Of a stretch of 64,000 bases of DNA, positions 45,193-55,247 are shown in pieces; the stretch's first letter is position 1, and every line of letters starts with the position of its first letter. Both the position numbers and the translations under genes were made by a program. This DNA is from Branchipolynoe longqiensis. Lineage: Eukaryota; Annelida; Polychaeta; Phyllodocida; Polynoidae. The notes under the pieces are model-generated. The model had not been told where the DNA came from. It did not search any database and saw only the letters and a list, made by a program, of their open reading frames with translations. Location of the stretch: NCBI GenBank assembly GCA_030323885.1, contig CM059191.1, positions 103,960,292 through 104,024,291 on the forward strand, read 5' to 3'.

Positions 45193-45210
45193 TTCCCGCT
45201 TCTGACACCA
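45193..45210 (-). other. Gypsy primer-binding site (tRNA-Leu-like)
   Basis: The minus strand reads tggtgtcagaagcggg directly after the 5' LTR. Its complement ends in cttctgacacca, as in animal leucine tRNAs plus CCA. The tRNA identity is inferred. Confidence 0.75.
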
Positions 45211-45341
45211 TGTAATGATCATGAACCGACTCTACACAACGACGTCTAGTTTCATAATGCTTTATTTGGGTTCCGCGCAGACGGCGCTGCCGGCCCGATC
45301 AGGGTTTCGGTTTCAGGTGCTCGCGTCGTACATACACTACA
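45211..45341 (-). repeat. Gypsy 5' LTR (131 bp)
   Basis: TG...CA boundaries. It matches 40673-40803 except one a/g difference (tttcaggtgc here, tttcgggtgc there). Confidence 0.95.
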
Positions 45342-45480
45342 GTCGGGAGATGTTGGGAGTTCCATACATCAATCGCCCTTAATGCTGCCTGGGTACCCAG
45401 GCTTATATGCTATGGACAGTATAAATACAGCCTCAATAAAAAAAATTAAAAACGTATTAATGAATTTGAAAAAGTATTTT

Positions 45481-45550
45481 GGGCTGGGGTTGGAGTTGGG
45501 GTTGGGGGTTGGGGGTTGGGGGTTGGGGGTTGGGGGTTGGGGGTTGGGGA
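45481..45550. repeat. (TTGGGGG)n-like G-rich repeat
   Basis: About nine units of gggttgg. Internal and not telomeric. Confidence 0.9.
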
Positions 45551-45564
45551 TTTATTGGATATTG

Positions 45565-45670
45565 TGAAGGTTAAAGGCCAAAGTCGGATTATAAAGCGAC
45601 CCATGGTACCGGTCCGACAATGCCTTCTCTGCCTTCAAACCTAACTGGTGTCTGATATATGTCCCAATGT
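45565..45670. repeat. Dispersed repeat R3, copy 2
   Basis: Matches 34691-34797 closely, again immediately after a G-rich tract. Confidence 0.7.
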
Positions 45671-45859
45671 TGGGTTGTTAATTGTTTGTTGGTTTGGTTT
45701 GTGAAGGTCAGTGACGGCAGGTCACTCATGTGGCAGGACTGAAGGGCATAACGGGATGGATTCTAATGTTATGCCATCTGCAGGCAGCAGAGTCGTGTGT
45801 TTTGTTGTCGCGTTATCAAACTGGGAGCAAACTCATCCTCCCAACCTGAAAGGGGCGCG

Positions 45860-47060
45860 GGGGATTGCGGGCGGGGTGGGGTAGGGAAGTGGGGGGGTCA
45901 AGGAGTAGGGAATTGGGGAGTGGTGGAGTGGGGGCGTTGTGGGGTAGGGAATTGGGGGAGTGGTTGAGTGGGGGCGTGGTGGGGTAGGGAATTGGGGAGT
46001 GGTGGAGTAGGGTATTGGGGGGAGTGGTGGAGTGGGGGCGTGGTGGGGTAGGGAATTGGGGGAGTGGTGGAGAAGGGTATTGGGAGAGTGGTGGAGTGGG
46101 GGCGTGGTGGGGTAGGGAATTGGGGAGTGGTTGAGTGGGGGCGTGTGTGGGTAGGGAATTGGGAGTGGTGGAGTGGGGTCATGGAGGGGTAGGGAATTGG
46201 GGGAGTGGTGGAGTAGGGAATTGGGGGAGTGGTTGAGTGGGGACCTGGTGGGGTAGGGAATTGGGGGAGTGGTTGAGTGGGGGCGTGGTGGGGTAGGAGT
46301 TGCGGGAAGTGGTGGAGTGGGGCCGTGGTGGGGTAGGGGATTGGGGGAGTGGTGGAGTGGGGGCGTGGTGGGGTAGGGAATTGGGTGAGTAGTTGAGTGG
46401 GGACCTGGTGGGGTAGGGAATTGGGGGAGTGGTGGAGTCGAGCCGTGGTCGGGTAGGGATGTGGGGGAGTGGTTGATGTGGGGGGAGTGGTGGGGTAGGG
46501 TATTGGGGGAGTGGTTGAGTGGGGGCGTGGTGGGGTAGGGAATTGGGGGAGTGCGTGGGGTGGGGGGGGCGGGGTGGGGTAGGAATTGGGGGAGTGGTTG
46601 AGAGGGGGCGTGGTGGGGTAGGGAATTGGGGGAGTGGTTGAGAGGGGGCGTGGTGGGGTAGGGAATTGGGGGAGTGGTGGGGTGGGGGCGTGGTGGGGTA
46701 GGGAATTGGGGGAGTGGTGGGGTGGGGGCGTGGTGGGGTAGGGAATTGGGAGTGGTGAGTGGGGCGTGGGGGGTATGGAATTGGGGAGTGGTTAGTGGGG
46801 GCGTGGTGGGGTAGGGAATTGGGGGAGTGGTGTGGGTGGGCATGGTGGGGTAGGGAATTGGGGAGTGGTGGAGTGGGGGCGTGGTGGGGTAGGGAAAGGG
46901 GGGTGGTGTGGGTGTGGGCATGGTGGGGGTAGTGAATTGGGGGAGTGGTGGGGTGGGGGCGTGGTGGGGTAGGGAATTGGGGGAGTGGCGGGGTGGGGCA
47001 TGGTGGGGTAGGGAATTGGGGGAGTGGTGGGGTGGGGGCGTGGTGGGGTAGGGGAGTGGG
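45860..47060. repeat. 40-bp G-rich minisatellite, about 30 units
   Basis: Landmarks are ggggtagggaattgggggag and tggtggagtgggggcgtg. Many units gained or lost single bases, mostly in G runs. Confidence 0.93.
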
Positions 47061-47074
47061 GGCGTGGTGGGGTA

Positions 47075-47190
47075 GTGGGGTGTTGGGGTGTTGGTGTTGG
47101 TGTTGGGGTGTTGCTGTTGGGGTGTTGGTGTAGGGTTGTTGGTGTTTGGGTGTTGGTTTGTTGGTGTTGGGGTGTTTGGGGTGTCAGGGT
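47075..47190. repeat. GTGTTGGG-type microsatellite, block 1
   Basis: Irregular ggtgttgg units. Confidence 0.85.
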
Positions 47191-47439
47191 GTAAAATCTT
47201 CCGATATTTTGACATATGGGATATGGAGAACTCTGCTATAATAAATTGCAAACTTGTCTATAAAATGGTAAATAGTATGTAAAACCAAAGGCATATGAGG
47301 TATATGTGGAGTTGGTGTTCTACTACTCATAAAGGATAGAAATTGTATATTAATATAGCATAGAGAGAGAGGGTCACTTGTTGACGTGAAGGAGTGTCAC
47401 TTGTTAGGTGAGACAGTCTTTGGGAAGTTGCCTCACATC
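47191..47439. other. Unassigned unique stretch
   Basis: AT-rich, no ORF or repeat recognised apart from a short duplicated gtcacttgtt at 47373 and 47396. Confidence 0.3.
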
Positions 47440-47717
47440 CCCTCAAGAGTTATTTATGGATCCCTGCCACAGATACAGATGTAACCATGCCTTGGCAACA
47501 GGGATATTGAACCCTCATTGGTGGATAGAGGAATGCTTGTTAGGGATTGGAAGATTGGATCATGTGATCACCACCATCTTGTTCTGGAAACTATAAAAGT
47601 AATAAATGAGAGAGCCTCACTCTCCTACCTTTCACTCTTTATCTACTTTCCTTCTTTGCCTGTAGTGATTTCTTATTAGCCTGTCCACACCACTCAAACC
47701 GCCAGCCGTCGACTTTA
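47440..47717 (+). repeat. LTR-like repeat R6, copy 1
   Basis: Aligned with 62445-62690 in its 3' half: ctcactct-ctacttt, tcttgcctgta-tgatttc and gccagccgtcgacttta. It contains tataaaa (47594-47600) and aataaatg (47603), a TATA plus polyadenylation arrangement as in LTRs. A solo LTR is inferred. Confidence 0.5.
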
Positions 47718-47726
47718 CAAGGGTGT

Positions 47727-48068
47727 TTTGGTGTTCGGGTGTTCGGTTGTTCGGGTGTTCGGGTGTTGGTGTTAGGGTGTTGGGGTGTCAGGGTGTTGGG
47801 GTGTTGGTGTTGGTATTTGGGTGTTGGGATGTTAGTGTGTTGGGGTGTTGGGTGTTGGGGTGTTGGTCTGTCAGGGTGTCGGGGTGTTGGGGTGTTGGTG
47901 TTGGTGTGTCGGGGTGTTGGGTGTTGGGTGTTGGGTGTTGGGGTAGTGGGGTGTTGGTGTTTTGGTGTTGGGGTGTTGGTGTTGGGGTGTCGGGTGTTGG
48001 GGTGTTGGGGTGTTGGGGTGTTGGTGTTGGGGTGTTGGTGTTGGGGTGTTGGGGTGTTGGTGACGGGG
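47727..48068. repeat. GTGTTGGG-type microsatellite, block 2
   Basis: Same repeat as 47075-47190. R6 and its flanks lie between the two blocks, so R6 probably inserted into one tract. Confidence 0.9.
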
Positions 48069-48410
48069 TGCTGAAGCCGCCTACCACATGCTCCATCATC
48101 CTGGCCAGACTTTATCTCGTCCTGGCGTCCTGCATATTGTCGTTACGCAAGGAGTAGGTCAACACATACATGTCCGATACCACGGATTACGCTATCTCAC
48201 CAACAGGCCGCGCTACAGAATCAGTCCGAGCCGCTGCAGTGTGCAGGCATCACGTGACTGAACAGATCTCAAGGAACCGCGGCAACATGAAGCTAATTCC
48301 ATTTTTATTGTAAGTAATTTACTTGTCGGAATAAACCATGTTAAAAAGCACAAGTCAGGATACTTCATTCCTTCTGCGTCTAACGGTGATTTACACGATT
48401 TAAAAAGTCC
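48069..48410. other. Unassigned, mildly CpG-rich stretch
   Basis: tcacgtgac (48250) and ccgcggcaac (48276) are promoter-like words. No gene identified. Confidence 0.3.
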
Positions 48411-48411
48411 A

Positions 48412-50650
48412 GTCACCCACCCACACAGCAGGCCGCCCCTCCAACACCCCCCCCCACCCACACAGCAGGCCGCCCCTCCAACACCCCCCCACCCACACAG
48501 CAGGCCGCCCCTCCAGTACCCCCCCCCACCCACACAGCAGGCCGCCCCTCCAACACCCACCCACACAGCAGACCGCCCCTCCAGTACCACCCACACAGCA
48601 GGCTCCCTCCAGTACCCACCACCCACACAGCAGGCCGCCCCTCCAGTACCCACCACCCACACAGCAGGCCTCCCCTCCAGTACCCACCCACACAGCAGGC
48701 CGCCCCTCCAGTACCCACCCACACAGCAGGCTCCCCTCCAGTACCACCCACCCACACAGCAGGCTCCCCTCCAGTACCCACCCACACAGCCAGGCCGCCC
48801 CTCCAGTACCCACCACACAGCAGGCTCCCCTCCAGTACCCACCCACACAGCAGACCGCCCCTCCAGTACCCACCCACACAGCAGACCGCCCCTCCAGTAC
48901 CCACCCACACAGCAGACCGCCCCTCCAGTACCCACCCACACAGCAGGCTCCCCTCCAGTACCCACCCACACAGCAGGCCGCCCCTCCAGTACCCACCCAC
49001 ACAGCAGGCCGCCCCTCCAGTACCCACCCACACAGCAGGCTCCCCTCCAGTACCCACCCACACAGCCGGCCGCCCCTCCAGTACCCCCACCCACACTGCA
49101 GGCTGCCCCTCCAGTACCCACCACCCACACAGCAGGCCGCCCCTCCAGTACCCACCACCACACAGCAGGCTCCCCTCCAGTACCCACCCACACAGCAGGC
49201 CGCCCCTCCAGTACCCACCCACACAGCAGACCGCCCCTCCAGTACCCACCACCCACACAGCAGACCGCCCCTCCAGTACCCACCCACACAGCAGGCCGCC
49301 CCTCCAGTACCCACCCACACAGCAGGCTCCCCTCCAGTACCCACCCACACAGCAGACCGCCCCTCCAGTACCCACCCACACAGCAGGCTCCCCTCCAGTA
49401 CCACCACACGAGCTCCCCTCAGTACCCACCACCAGCCGGCCGCCCCTCCAGTACCCACCCACACAGCAGGCTCCCCTCCAGTACCCACCCCACACTGCAG
49501 GCCGCCCCTCCAGTACCCACCACCACACAGCAGGCTCCCCTCCAGTACCACCACCCACACAGCAGGCCGCCCCTCCAGTACCCACCCACAGAGCAGGCTC
49601 CCTCCAGTACACACCCACACAGCAGGCTCCCCTCCAGTACCCACCCACACAGCCGGCCGCCCCTCCAGTACCCACCCACACAGCAGGCTCCCCTCCAGTA
49701 CCCACCACCCACACAGCAGGCCGCCCCTCCAGTACCCACCACCCACACAGCAGGCTCCCCTCCAGTACCCACCACCCACACAGCAGGCCGCCACTCCAGT
49801 ACCCACCCACACAGCAGGCTCCCCTCCAGTACCCACCCACAGAGCCGGCCGCCCCTCCAGTACCCACCCACACAGCAGGCTCCCCTCCAGTACCCACCAC
49901 CCACACTGCAGGCCGCCCCTCCAGTACCCACCACCCACACAGCAGGCTCCCCTCCAGTACCCACCACCCACACAGCAGGCCGCCCCTCCAGTACCCACCC
50001 ACACAGCCGGCCGCCCTCATACCACCCACACAGCAGCCCCTCCAGTACCCACCCACAGCAGGCTGCCCTCCAGTACCCACCTCCCACACAGCAGGCTCCC
50101 CTCCAGTACCCACCCACACAGCCGGCCGCCCCTCCAGTACCCTCCCACACACCAGGCTCCCCTCCAGTACCCACCACCCACACTGCAGGCCGCCCCTCCA
50201 GTACCCACCACCCACACAGCAGGCTCCCCTCCAGTACCCACCCCCACACAGCAGGCTGCCCCTCCAGTACCCACCACCCACACAGCAGGCTCCCCTCCAG
50301 TACCCACCCACCCACACAGCAGGCCGCCCCTCCAGTACCCACCCACACAGCAGGCTCCCCTCCAGTACCCACCCACACAGCCGGCGCCCCTCTAATACAC
50401 ACCCACATCAGTCGCCCCTCCAGTACCCACCTCCCACACAGCAGGCCACCCCTCCAGTACCCTCCCACCCACACAGCAGGCCACCTTCCAGTACCCACCC
50501 GCACAGCAAGCCGCCCCTCCAGTACCCACCCACACAGCCGGCCGCCCCTCCAGTACCCACCCACACAGCCGGCCGCCCCTCTAATACACACCCACATCAG
50601 GCTGCCCCTCCAGTACCCACCCTCCCACACAGGAGGCCGCTGTGTCCGCC
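48412..50650. repeat. 30/31-bp minisatellite, about 72 units
   Basis: ccagtacccacccacacagc joined to aggccgcccct (31 bp) or aggctcccct (30 bp). The two unit types alternate in clusters. Long Gly/Val/Trp/Cys-rich frames on the minus strand hop between unit lengths and are spurious. Confidence 0.95.
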
Positions 50651-50749
50651 ACATATCGTAGGGAGGGGCTTCTTGTGGTGCAGGTTTTTTGTCTCTGGTT
50701 TGTTGTACAGTGTATGTTTATGCTTCAGCCGTCACTCCGGTGACTGGGG

Positions 50750-51125
50750 CGGCTGGCGGGTGTTGGGTGGTGGGTGGCGGGTGTTGGGTGGTGGGTGGCG
50801 GGTGGTGGTGGGTGGTGGGTGGTGGGTGGCGGGTGTTGGGTGGCGGGTGGCGGGTGGTGGGTGGTGGGGTGGCGGGCGGAGGGTGGCGGGTGGCGGGTGG
50901 CATGTGGCAGGTGGCGGGTGGCGGGTGGCAGGTAGCATGTTGTGGGTGGCAGGTGGCGGGTGGCGGATGGTGGGTGGCAGATCGTGGGTGGTGGGTGGCA
51001 GGTGATGGGTAGCATGTGTTGGGTGGTGGGTGGCATGGAGGGGGTGGCAGGTGGTGGGTGGTGGGTAGTGTGTGTTGAGTGGTGGGTGGCAGGTGGCGGA
51101 TGGCAGTGGGTGGCGCGTGGCGGGC
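50750..51125. repeat. 7-bp GGGTGGC/T repeat, block 1
   Basis: gggtggcgggtggtgggtgg units, drifting to ggtggca on the right. Confidence 0.93.
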
Positions 51126-51620
51126 GGGGTGGCAGCCCTTAGATTCTACGCCCAAGATGACGGATGTTCTGTCAGTGCGCTCCGTCTAGTCGCCTTAATA
51201 ATGCACGCGCTTTCCCGCGCCAGCAGACGACACCCAGCGCGCGGCAGACGACACCCAGCACGCCGGTTCCGCCTGTTTATCCCGGCGGAAAGCGTGGCAA
51301 ATTGACCCAGGTTCTTTGGACGCTGGTTGCCAGTCAACTCGTGACGCCATCAGCGACTGGAGGCGAGTTTTGGTGTGTTTGTTTAAGATGGCCTTCTTGG
51401 TGCTGTCCGGGATCGTTCTATGAATGCCCGGCACAGCCAGTCACGGCCGCCTGTACCATTCTGCCCGGGACTGCGCCGCCGTAATTGACCAATCGCAGCG
51501 CGAGATATCCGTCAAGGCGGAGGGTGCGGGGAGGGGCAGGATGTTGTGGTGGTGGCTCCTGATTTACAGTGATGGCTGCGGCTTGGGTCTGACAACCTGA
51601 CAACCTGCCCTGCCCATGCG
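51126..51620. promoter_or_regulatory. CpG island with E2F- and CCAAT-like sites
   Basis: An unusually CpG-rich non-repetitive segment. It contains tttcccgcgcc (51211-51221), an excellent E2F-type site, and gaccaatcgc (51487-51496), a CCAAT box. A 20-bp duplicated cgcggcagacgacacccagc lies at about 51225-51260. It is flanked on both sides by 7-bp GGGTGGC arrays. A short frame near 51388 is not recognisable. Confidence 0.4.
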
Positions 51621-51754
51621 TGGTTGAGGGAGCGGGTGGGGGTGGAGGGGGAGGGCAGGATGGCGGCAAGTGATGGCGAGATGGCAGGAAGATGGCGGTG
51701 TGACGAGGAGGTGAGAGTGGAAGCGGGATGGCAGGGTTTGTGCGGTGTGTGTGT

Positions 51755-52050
51755 GGTGGTGGGTGGCGGGTGGCAGGTGCTGGGTGGCAGGTGGTGGGTG
51801 GCAGGTGGTGGGTGGCAGGTGATGGGTGATTGGTGGCAAGTGGCAGGTCGTTTTTGGTGGGTGATGGGTGGCAGGTGGCGGGTGGCTGTGGCGGGTAGCA
51901 GGAGACGGGTCATAGGTGGTGAGTTGGATGTGGCAGGTGGCAGGTGGCAGGTGGCGGGTGGCAGGTGGTGGGTGGTGGGTGGCATGTGGCGGGTGGCGGG
52001 TGACGGTGGCATGTGACGGGTGGCGGGTGGCGGGTGGCGGGTTGCGGGTG
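51755..52050. repeat. 7-bp GGGTGGC/T repeat, block 2
   Basis: Same motif and strand as 50750-51125, with ggtggcaggtggtgggtggc the commonest form. Confidence 0.93.
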
Positions 52051-52111
52051 ACAGTCCCTGGAGTGAGGTGGTGCAACGGTTCTCATTACAGGCTCGGTAC
52101 AGTGATTACAC

Positions 52112-52208
52112 GAACTGCGCACCAAGCTGCGCACCAAGTTGCGCACCAAGCTGCGCACCCAACTGCGCACCAAGCTGCGCACCCACCTGCGCACCAAGCT
52201 GCGCACAA
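52112..52208. repeat. 12-bp repeat aagctgcgcacc, about 8 units
   Basis: Each unit holds tgcgca, an NRF1-like half-site. In frame it reads SCAP repeats, with no wider protein context. Confidence 0.93.
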
Positions 52209-52212
52209 AACT

Positions 52213-52634
52213 CGCTAAGTTTGATACACAGCATCAAATATAGGTAAGTGCTTTGGTTTTTTTAATTGTATTACTTTCAATTGGCTATGCAGCTTTAACC
52301 AAGTGTTCAATTCCTAGAAATCTATACTAGACTTAGCTTAGCACTTCTAGGAATGCTAAGTGGATTCCAGTTTTAATCTTCCTGGGAGAATTGATTAATC
52401 ACTACCTGATTGATTGGAGCTGACACATTGTCTTTTTCTGACATAAGGTAGGGTAGAACAATTGGCTTCAAATGGCATCTTGCTTTGTGAGTGGCTTAAA
52501 ATGCACATTTCCCTAAAGGAGGCTTAGTGACAGTTTCCTCAAAGCAGCCTCTTCAGGCTATATTCTTATAGTGGAGGACTGGTCTGTAATACCACCGCCC
52601 ACCCCAATGGGCTCCCCCTCCCCTACCACCACCC
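52213..52634. other. Mostly unassigned; M1 terminus-like scrap at 52276-52297
   Basis: ttggctatgcagctttaacc resembles the M1 end. The rest is AT-rich with no recognised gene. An internal tgctaagt/acttagc inverted repeat lies near 52333-52360. Confidence 0.35.
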
Positions 52635-52638
52635 TTAA

Positions 52639-53364
52639 GCTAGGATTCCATATACGAGTAATGCGTAATGCGTTATGCGTTACGCGTTATGCGTGATGCG
52701 AATGCCAGCATTCCATATACACGTAATGCGTATTGCATTATGCGTTATGTGTTATGCGTTATGCAGTGAAGTATATAAAAAGTATATAAAAAGTGTGTGT
52801 GACTCTGTGTCTGTGTGTGTGTCTCTATGTGTGTGTCTGTGTCTCCGTGTCTGTGTGTGTGTCTCTGTCTGTGTCTGTGTGTGTGACTCTGTGTCTCTGT
52901 GTGTGTCTCTATGTGTGTGTCTGTGTCTCTGTGTCTCTGACAAAGAGACACACACAGACACATATACACACAACAGGTCCGCCGCATAAACCTACATGAA
53001 GACCGGCTGTCTGTAATTATCAGTCGCCTCCTCCAGCCTTATATCAATGGACAAATGCGACTGATGCTTTTCTGTTCGCACCACCTTGTCCCGGCTGTCC
53101 GTAATTATCAGTCGTCTCCTCCAGCCTTATATCAATGGACAAAGGCGACTGAGGACTTTCTATTCGCACCACCTTTACGCATTACGCATTACGCACCGAT
53201 CGCTACATGGAGCGATCGGGATAATGGATTTTATTCGCATTCGGATTCGCATTACGCATTAGGCGTATATGGAATGTAGCTCATAGGTTTCAAGGCGTTT
53301 CGATTTTTTGTCGCATTCGCATTCGCATTCGCATTACGCATTACGCGTATATGGAATGCAGCCT
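52639..53364. mobile_element. M2 inverted-repeat element flanked by TTAA, with a second element nested inside
   Basis: Outer termini are gctaggattccatatacg (52639) and, reverse-complemented, aggctgcattccatatacg (ending 53364), each flanked by TTAA (52635-52638, 53365-53368). A second pair with the same core lies at 52707 and 53281. Subterminal zones are stacked with gcattacgcattac-type hexamers, as are transposase-binding arrays of some DNA transposons. There is no transposase ORF. The interior has an 85-88-bp direct duplication (53002 and 53088) and a GTGTCT microsatellite. Confidence 0.75.
52795..52975. repeat. GTGTCT microsatellite with terminal hairpin
   Basis: gtgtgtctctgtgtctgtgt runs end in gtgtctctgacaaagagaca, a short hairpin. 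Located inside M2. Confidence 0.85.
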
Positions 53365-53599
53365 TTAACCATCATGAACAAACCATCAATACATCGAACA
53401 TCCTACACAATTATCAACCTTTCTTAAGCACATTGAACATTATATAAGACAGACAAAATGTCTTGTCAACTATAAACTTACCCTGTTTTATAAGAGAAAT
53501 AATGTAACCCTCATCGATTGCTTGAGTTGCCCCGAGTATACAATTTCTAATCGGTGCTGATCCCCATTTTTTGCATGAACTACAGTGACTGACAATAAC

Positions 53600-53757
53600 T
53601 TGGTACTCCCTGCTATGTAGCAATAAATGCTGACTAAGTGCTGTTTGTTTGTTTGTTGTTGTTTTACGTCCTAGCAACATCTAAGGTCAAATCAGGACTA
53701 AGTGCACCAGTATCTAATGTAAGTTAGATACAAAGAAACAATTCTAGATAACTGTAT
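53600..53757 (+). mobile_element. M1-related relic, interrupted by a SINE
   Basis: gtagcaataaatgctgac and gcaccagtatctaatgtaag match the M1 interior at 29095-29135. Termini are not recognisable. Similarity may extend left to about 53500. Confidence 0.5.
53642..53695 (-). mobile_element. Truncated SINE1 tail with perfect 10-bp target duplication
   Basis: The insert is a 54-bp SINE1 3' end (minus strand: tgttgctaggacgtaaaac then aacaaac repeats). gactaagtgc is repeated exactly at 53632-53641 and 53696-53705. Confidence 0.85.
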
Positions 53758-53777
53758 TGGTTTTCATGCTTTGTTTG

Positions 53778-53970
53778 TTAGGGCTTTGCAGGTGGGGGGA
53801 TAGTGAGGGGGGGTAGTGGGGGATAGTGGGGGATAGGTGGGGGATAGTGGGGGATAATGGGGGTAGTGCGGTGATAGTGGGAGATAGGTGGGGGGATAGT
53901 GGGGGATAGTGGAGTGATAGGTGGGGGGATAGTGGGGGATAGGTGGGGGGATAGTGGAGGGATAGGTGGT
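53778..53970. repeat. GGGGGATAGTG minisatellite
   Basis: About 17 units of 10-13 bp. Confidence 0.93.
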
Positions 53971-53994
53971 GGTGGTGGTTGTGGTGGTGTTGGC

Positions 53995-54570
53995 ATTGTA
54001 TATGCTTGGTGGCAGTATAATGCAGATGAATGGCAGTATGATGCACCTTGGTGAGTTTGATGCAGCTTGGTGGTATTGTGATGCAGCTATGTGACTTTTG
54101 TATATGCTTGGTGGCAGTATAATGCAGATGAATGGCAGTATTATGCACCTTGGTGAGTTTGATGCAGCTTGGTGGTATTGTGATGCAGCTATGTGACTTT
54201 TGTATATGCTTGGTGGCAGTATAATGCAGATTAATGGTAGTAGGATGCAGCTTGGTGAGTGTGATGCAGCTCGGTGGTATTGTGATGCAGCTATGTGACT
54301 TTCTGGTGAGCTTGGTAACAGTCTGTTGCAGATTGGTGGCAGTATGATGCATTTTGATCATAGTCTGTCGCAGCTTGGTAGCCATTCAATGCAGCTTGGT
54401 GACAGCCCGATGCAGATAGGTGGCGTTCTAATGCTGATCGGTTGCAGTCTGATGCATCTTGGTTGTAGTTTGGTGGCCATTCAATGCAGATTACTGTAGC
54501 TTGATGCAGCTTCGTGGCAGTGTGATGCAGGTTGCTAGGAATATGATGCAGGTTGGTCTAGTCTGTTGTA
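53995..54570. repeat. ATGCAG/GTGGCAG minisatellite with 102-bp higher-order unit
   Basis: Basic ~20-bp motif cttggtggcagtatgatgca. A 102-bp unit repeats at about 54001, 54103 and 54205. Units right of 54300 are diverged. Confidence 0.85.
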
Positions 54571-54810
54571 ATGTTAGGATTCTTGTGACAGCACTAGTTT
54601 GGGGCACACTAATATGTTGGTGTGACAGTTAGGAAATTGCCGAAATAATAGCCATGAAATTGACAACATGCATGATTGCATCCATTAACCCATTATGTCT
54701 CCCGTGCTGACTCCTGACAGACTGGTGTCAGCACCCACATCACTCATGGACGTGGGGCCAATGCTACGTGGGAAAATTACTGCTTCTGGTGAAGTGGGTC
54801 ACATAGGTTA
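54571..54810. other. Unassigned stretch
   Basis: No gene or repeat seen. Between two minisatellites. Confidence 0.3.
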
Positions 54811-55247
54811 GCAAACATTACATGTCAGTGCCTGCAGTGTCAGTGTCAGTGAGAGGCTGTCATTAGCAGGCACTGTCAGAGTCAGCGACGTCAGTGTCAA
54901 ATCCTGTCATCAGTGTCAGACGGCATGAGTGTTCGGTACTGTCACTGTAAAAGCATTGTTAGTGTCAGTGCACTGTCAGTATCAAAGCACTGTCACTGTC
55001 AGTGTCAGAGAACTGTCAGTGTCAGAGCATTGCGAGTGTCAAATCATGTGAAGGTCAGACACTGTGAGCATTAGGTACTGTCACTGTTAGAACATTGTCA
55101 CTGCTGTATCACTGTCAATGTCACATCACTGTTAGCATCAAAGCACTGTCAGTCTGAGAGCACTGTCAGTAACAGGGACCGTGAGTGTCAAGTGTTGTGA
55201 GTGTCAGACGTTGTGAGCGTTAGGTACTGTCACTGTTAGAGGATTGT
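54811..55247. repeat. CACTGTCAGTGTCAG degenerate minisatellite
   Basis: cactgtcagtgtcagagcac variants throughout. Interrupted at its right end by LINE-B. Confidence 0.85.

Larger units (their letters stand above)
40673..45341 (-). mobile_element. Complete Ty3/Gypsy LTR retrotransposon (mag/K02A2.6-like), 4,669 bp
   Basis: It has two 131-bp LTRs, a primer-binding site, a polypurine tract, gag with zinc knuckles, protease, RT, RNase H and integrase in Gypsy order, all on the minus strand. A 5-bp target duplication gtcgg flanks it (40668-40672 and 45342-45346). There is no envelope-like ORF. The LTRs differ visibly at one base, so insertion is recent. It sits inside LINE-B, the youngest of three nested layers. 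Confidence 0.97.
40441..45386 (-). mobile_element. LINE-B 3' fragment, inverted, split by Gypsy
   Basis: LINE-B proper is 40441-40667 plus 45342-45386. On the minus strand it matches 55738-55814: the end of the coding region, stop codon, then gaaagcagtctttgtcgcat and cgacagcatgat. It is flanked by the 8-bp duplication gcctgggt (40433-40440, 45387-45394). The two halves join in frame across the Gypsy insertion. Confidence 0.85.
40338..45452 (+). mobile_element. LINE-A 3'-end, tail copy 2, split by LINE-B and Gypsy
   Basis: Only 40338-40440 and 45387-45452 belong to this element. The first half starts at the same base as copy 1 (atctgctactgaaatgc) right after copy 1's A-rich tail. It stops at gcctgggt (40433-40440), which is repeated at 45387-45394, where the LINE-A sequence resumes and runs to its A-rich tail. 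The 8-bp repeat is the target duplication of the inserted LINE-B. Confidence 0.85.

Noticed and set aside
45481..45550. Telomere (TTGGGG-like)
   Set aside because: The unit is 7 bp, the block is only 70 bp and internal, beside a LINE tail and R3. Animals typically use TTAGGG.
48213..50654. Overlapping Gly/Trp/Cys-rich ORFs of 398-634 codons
   Set aside because: Product of mixed 30- and 31-bp units. The three overlapping frames are the same repeat peptides in different phase.
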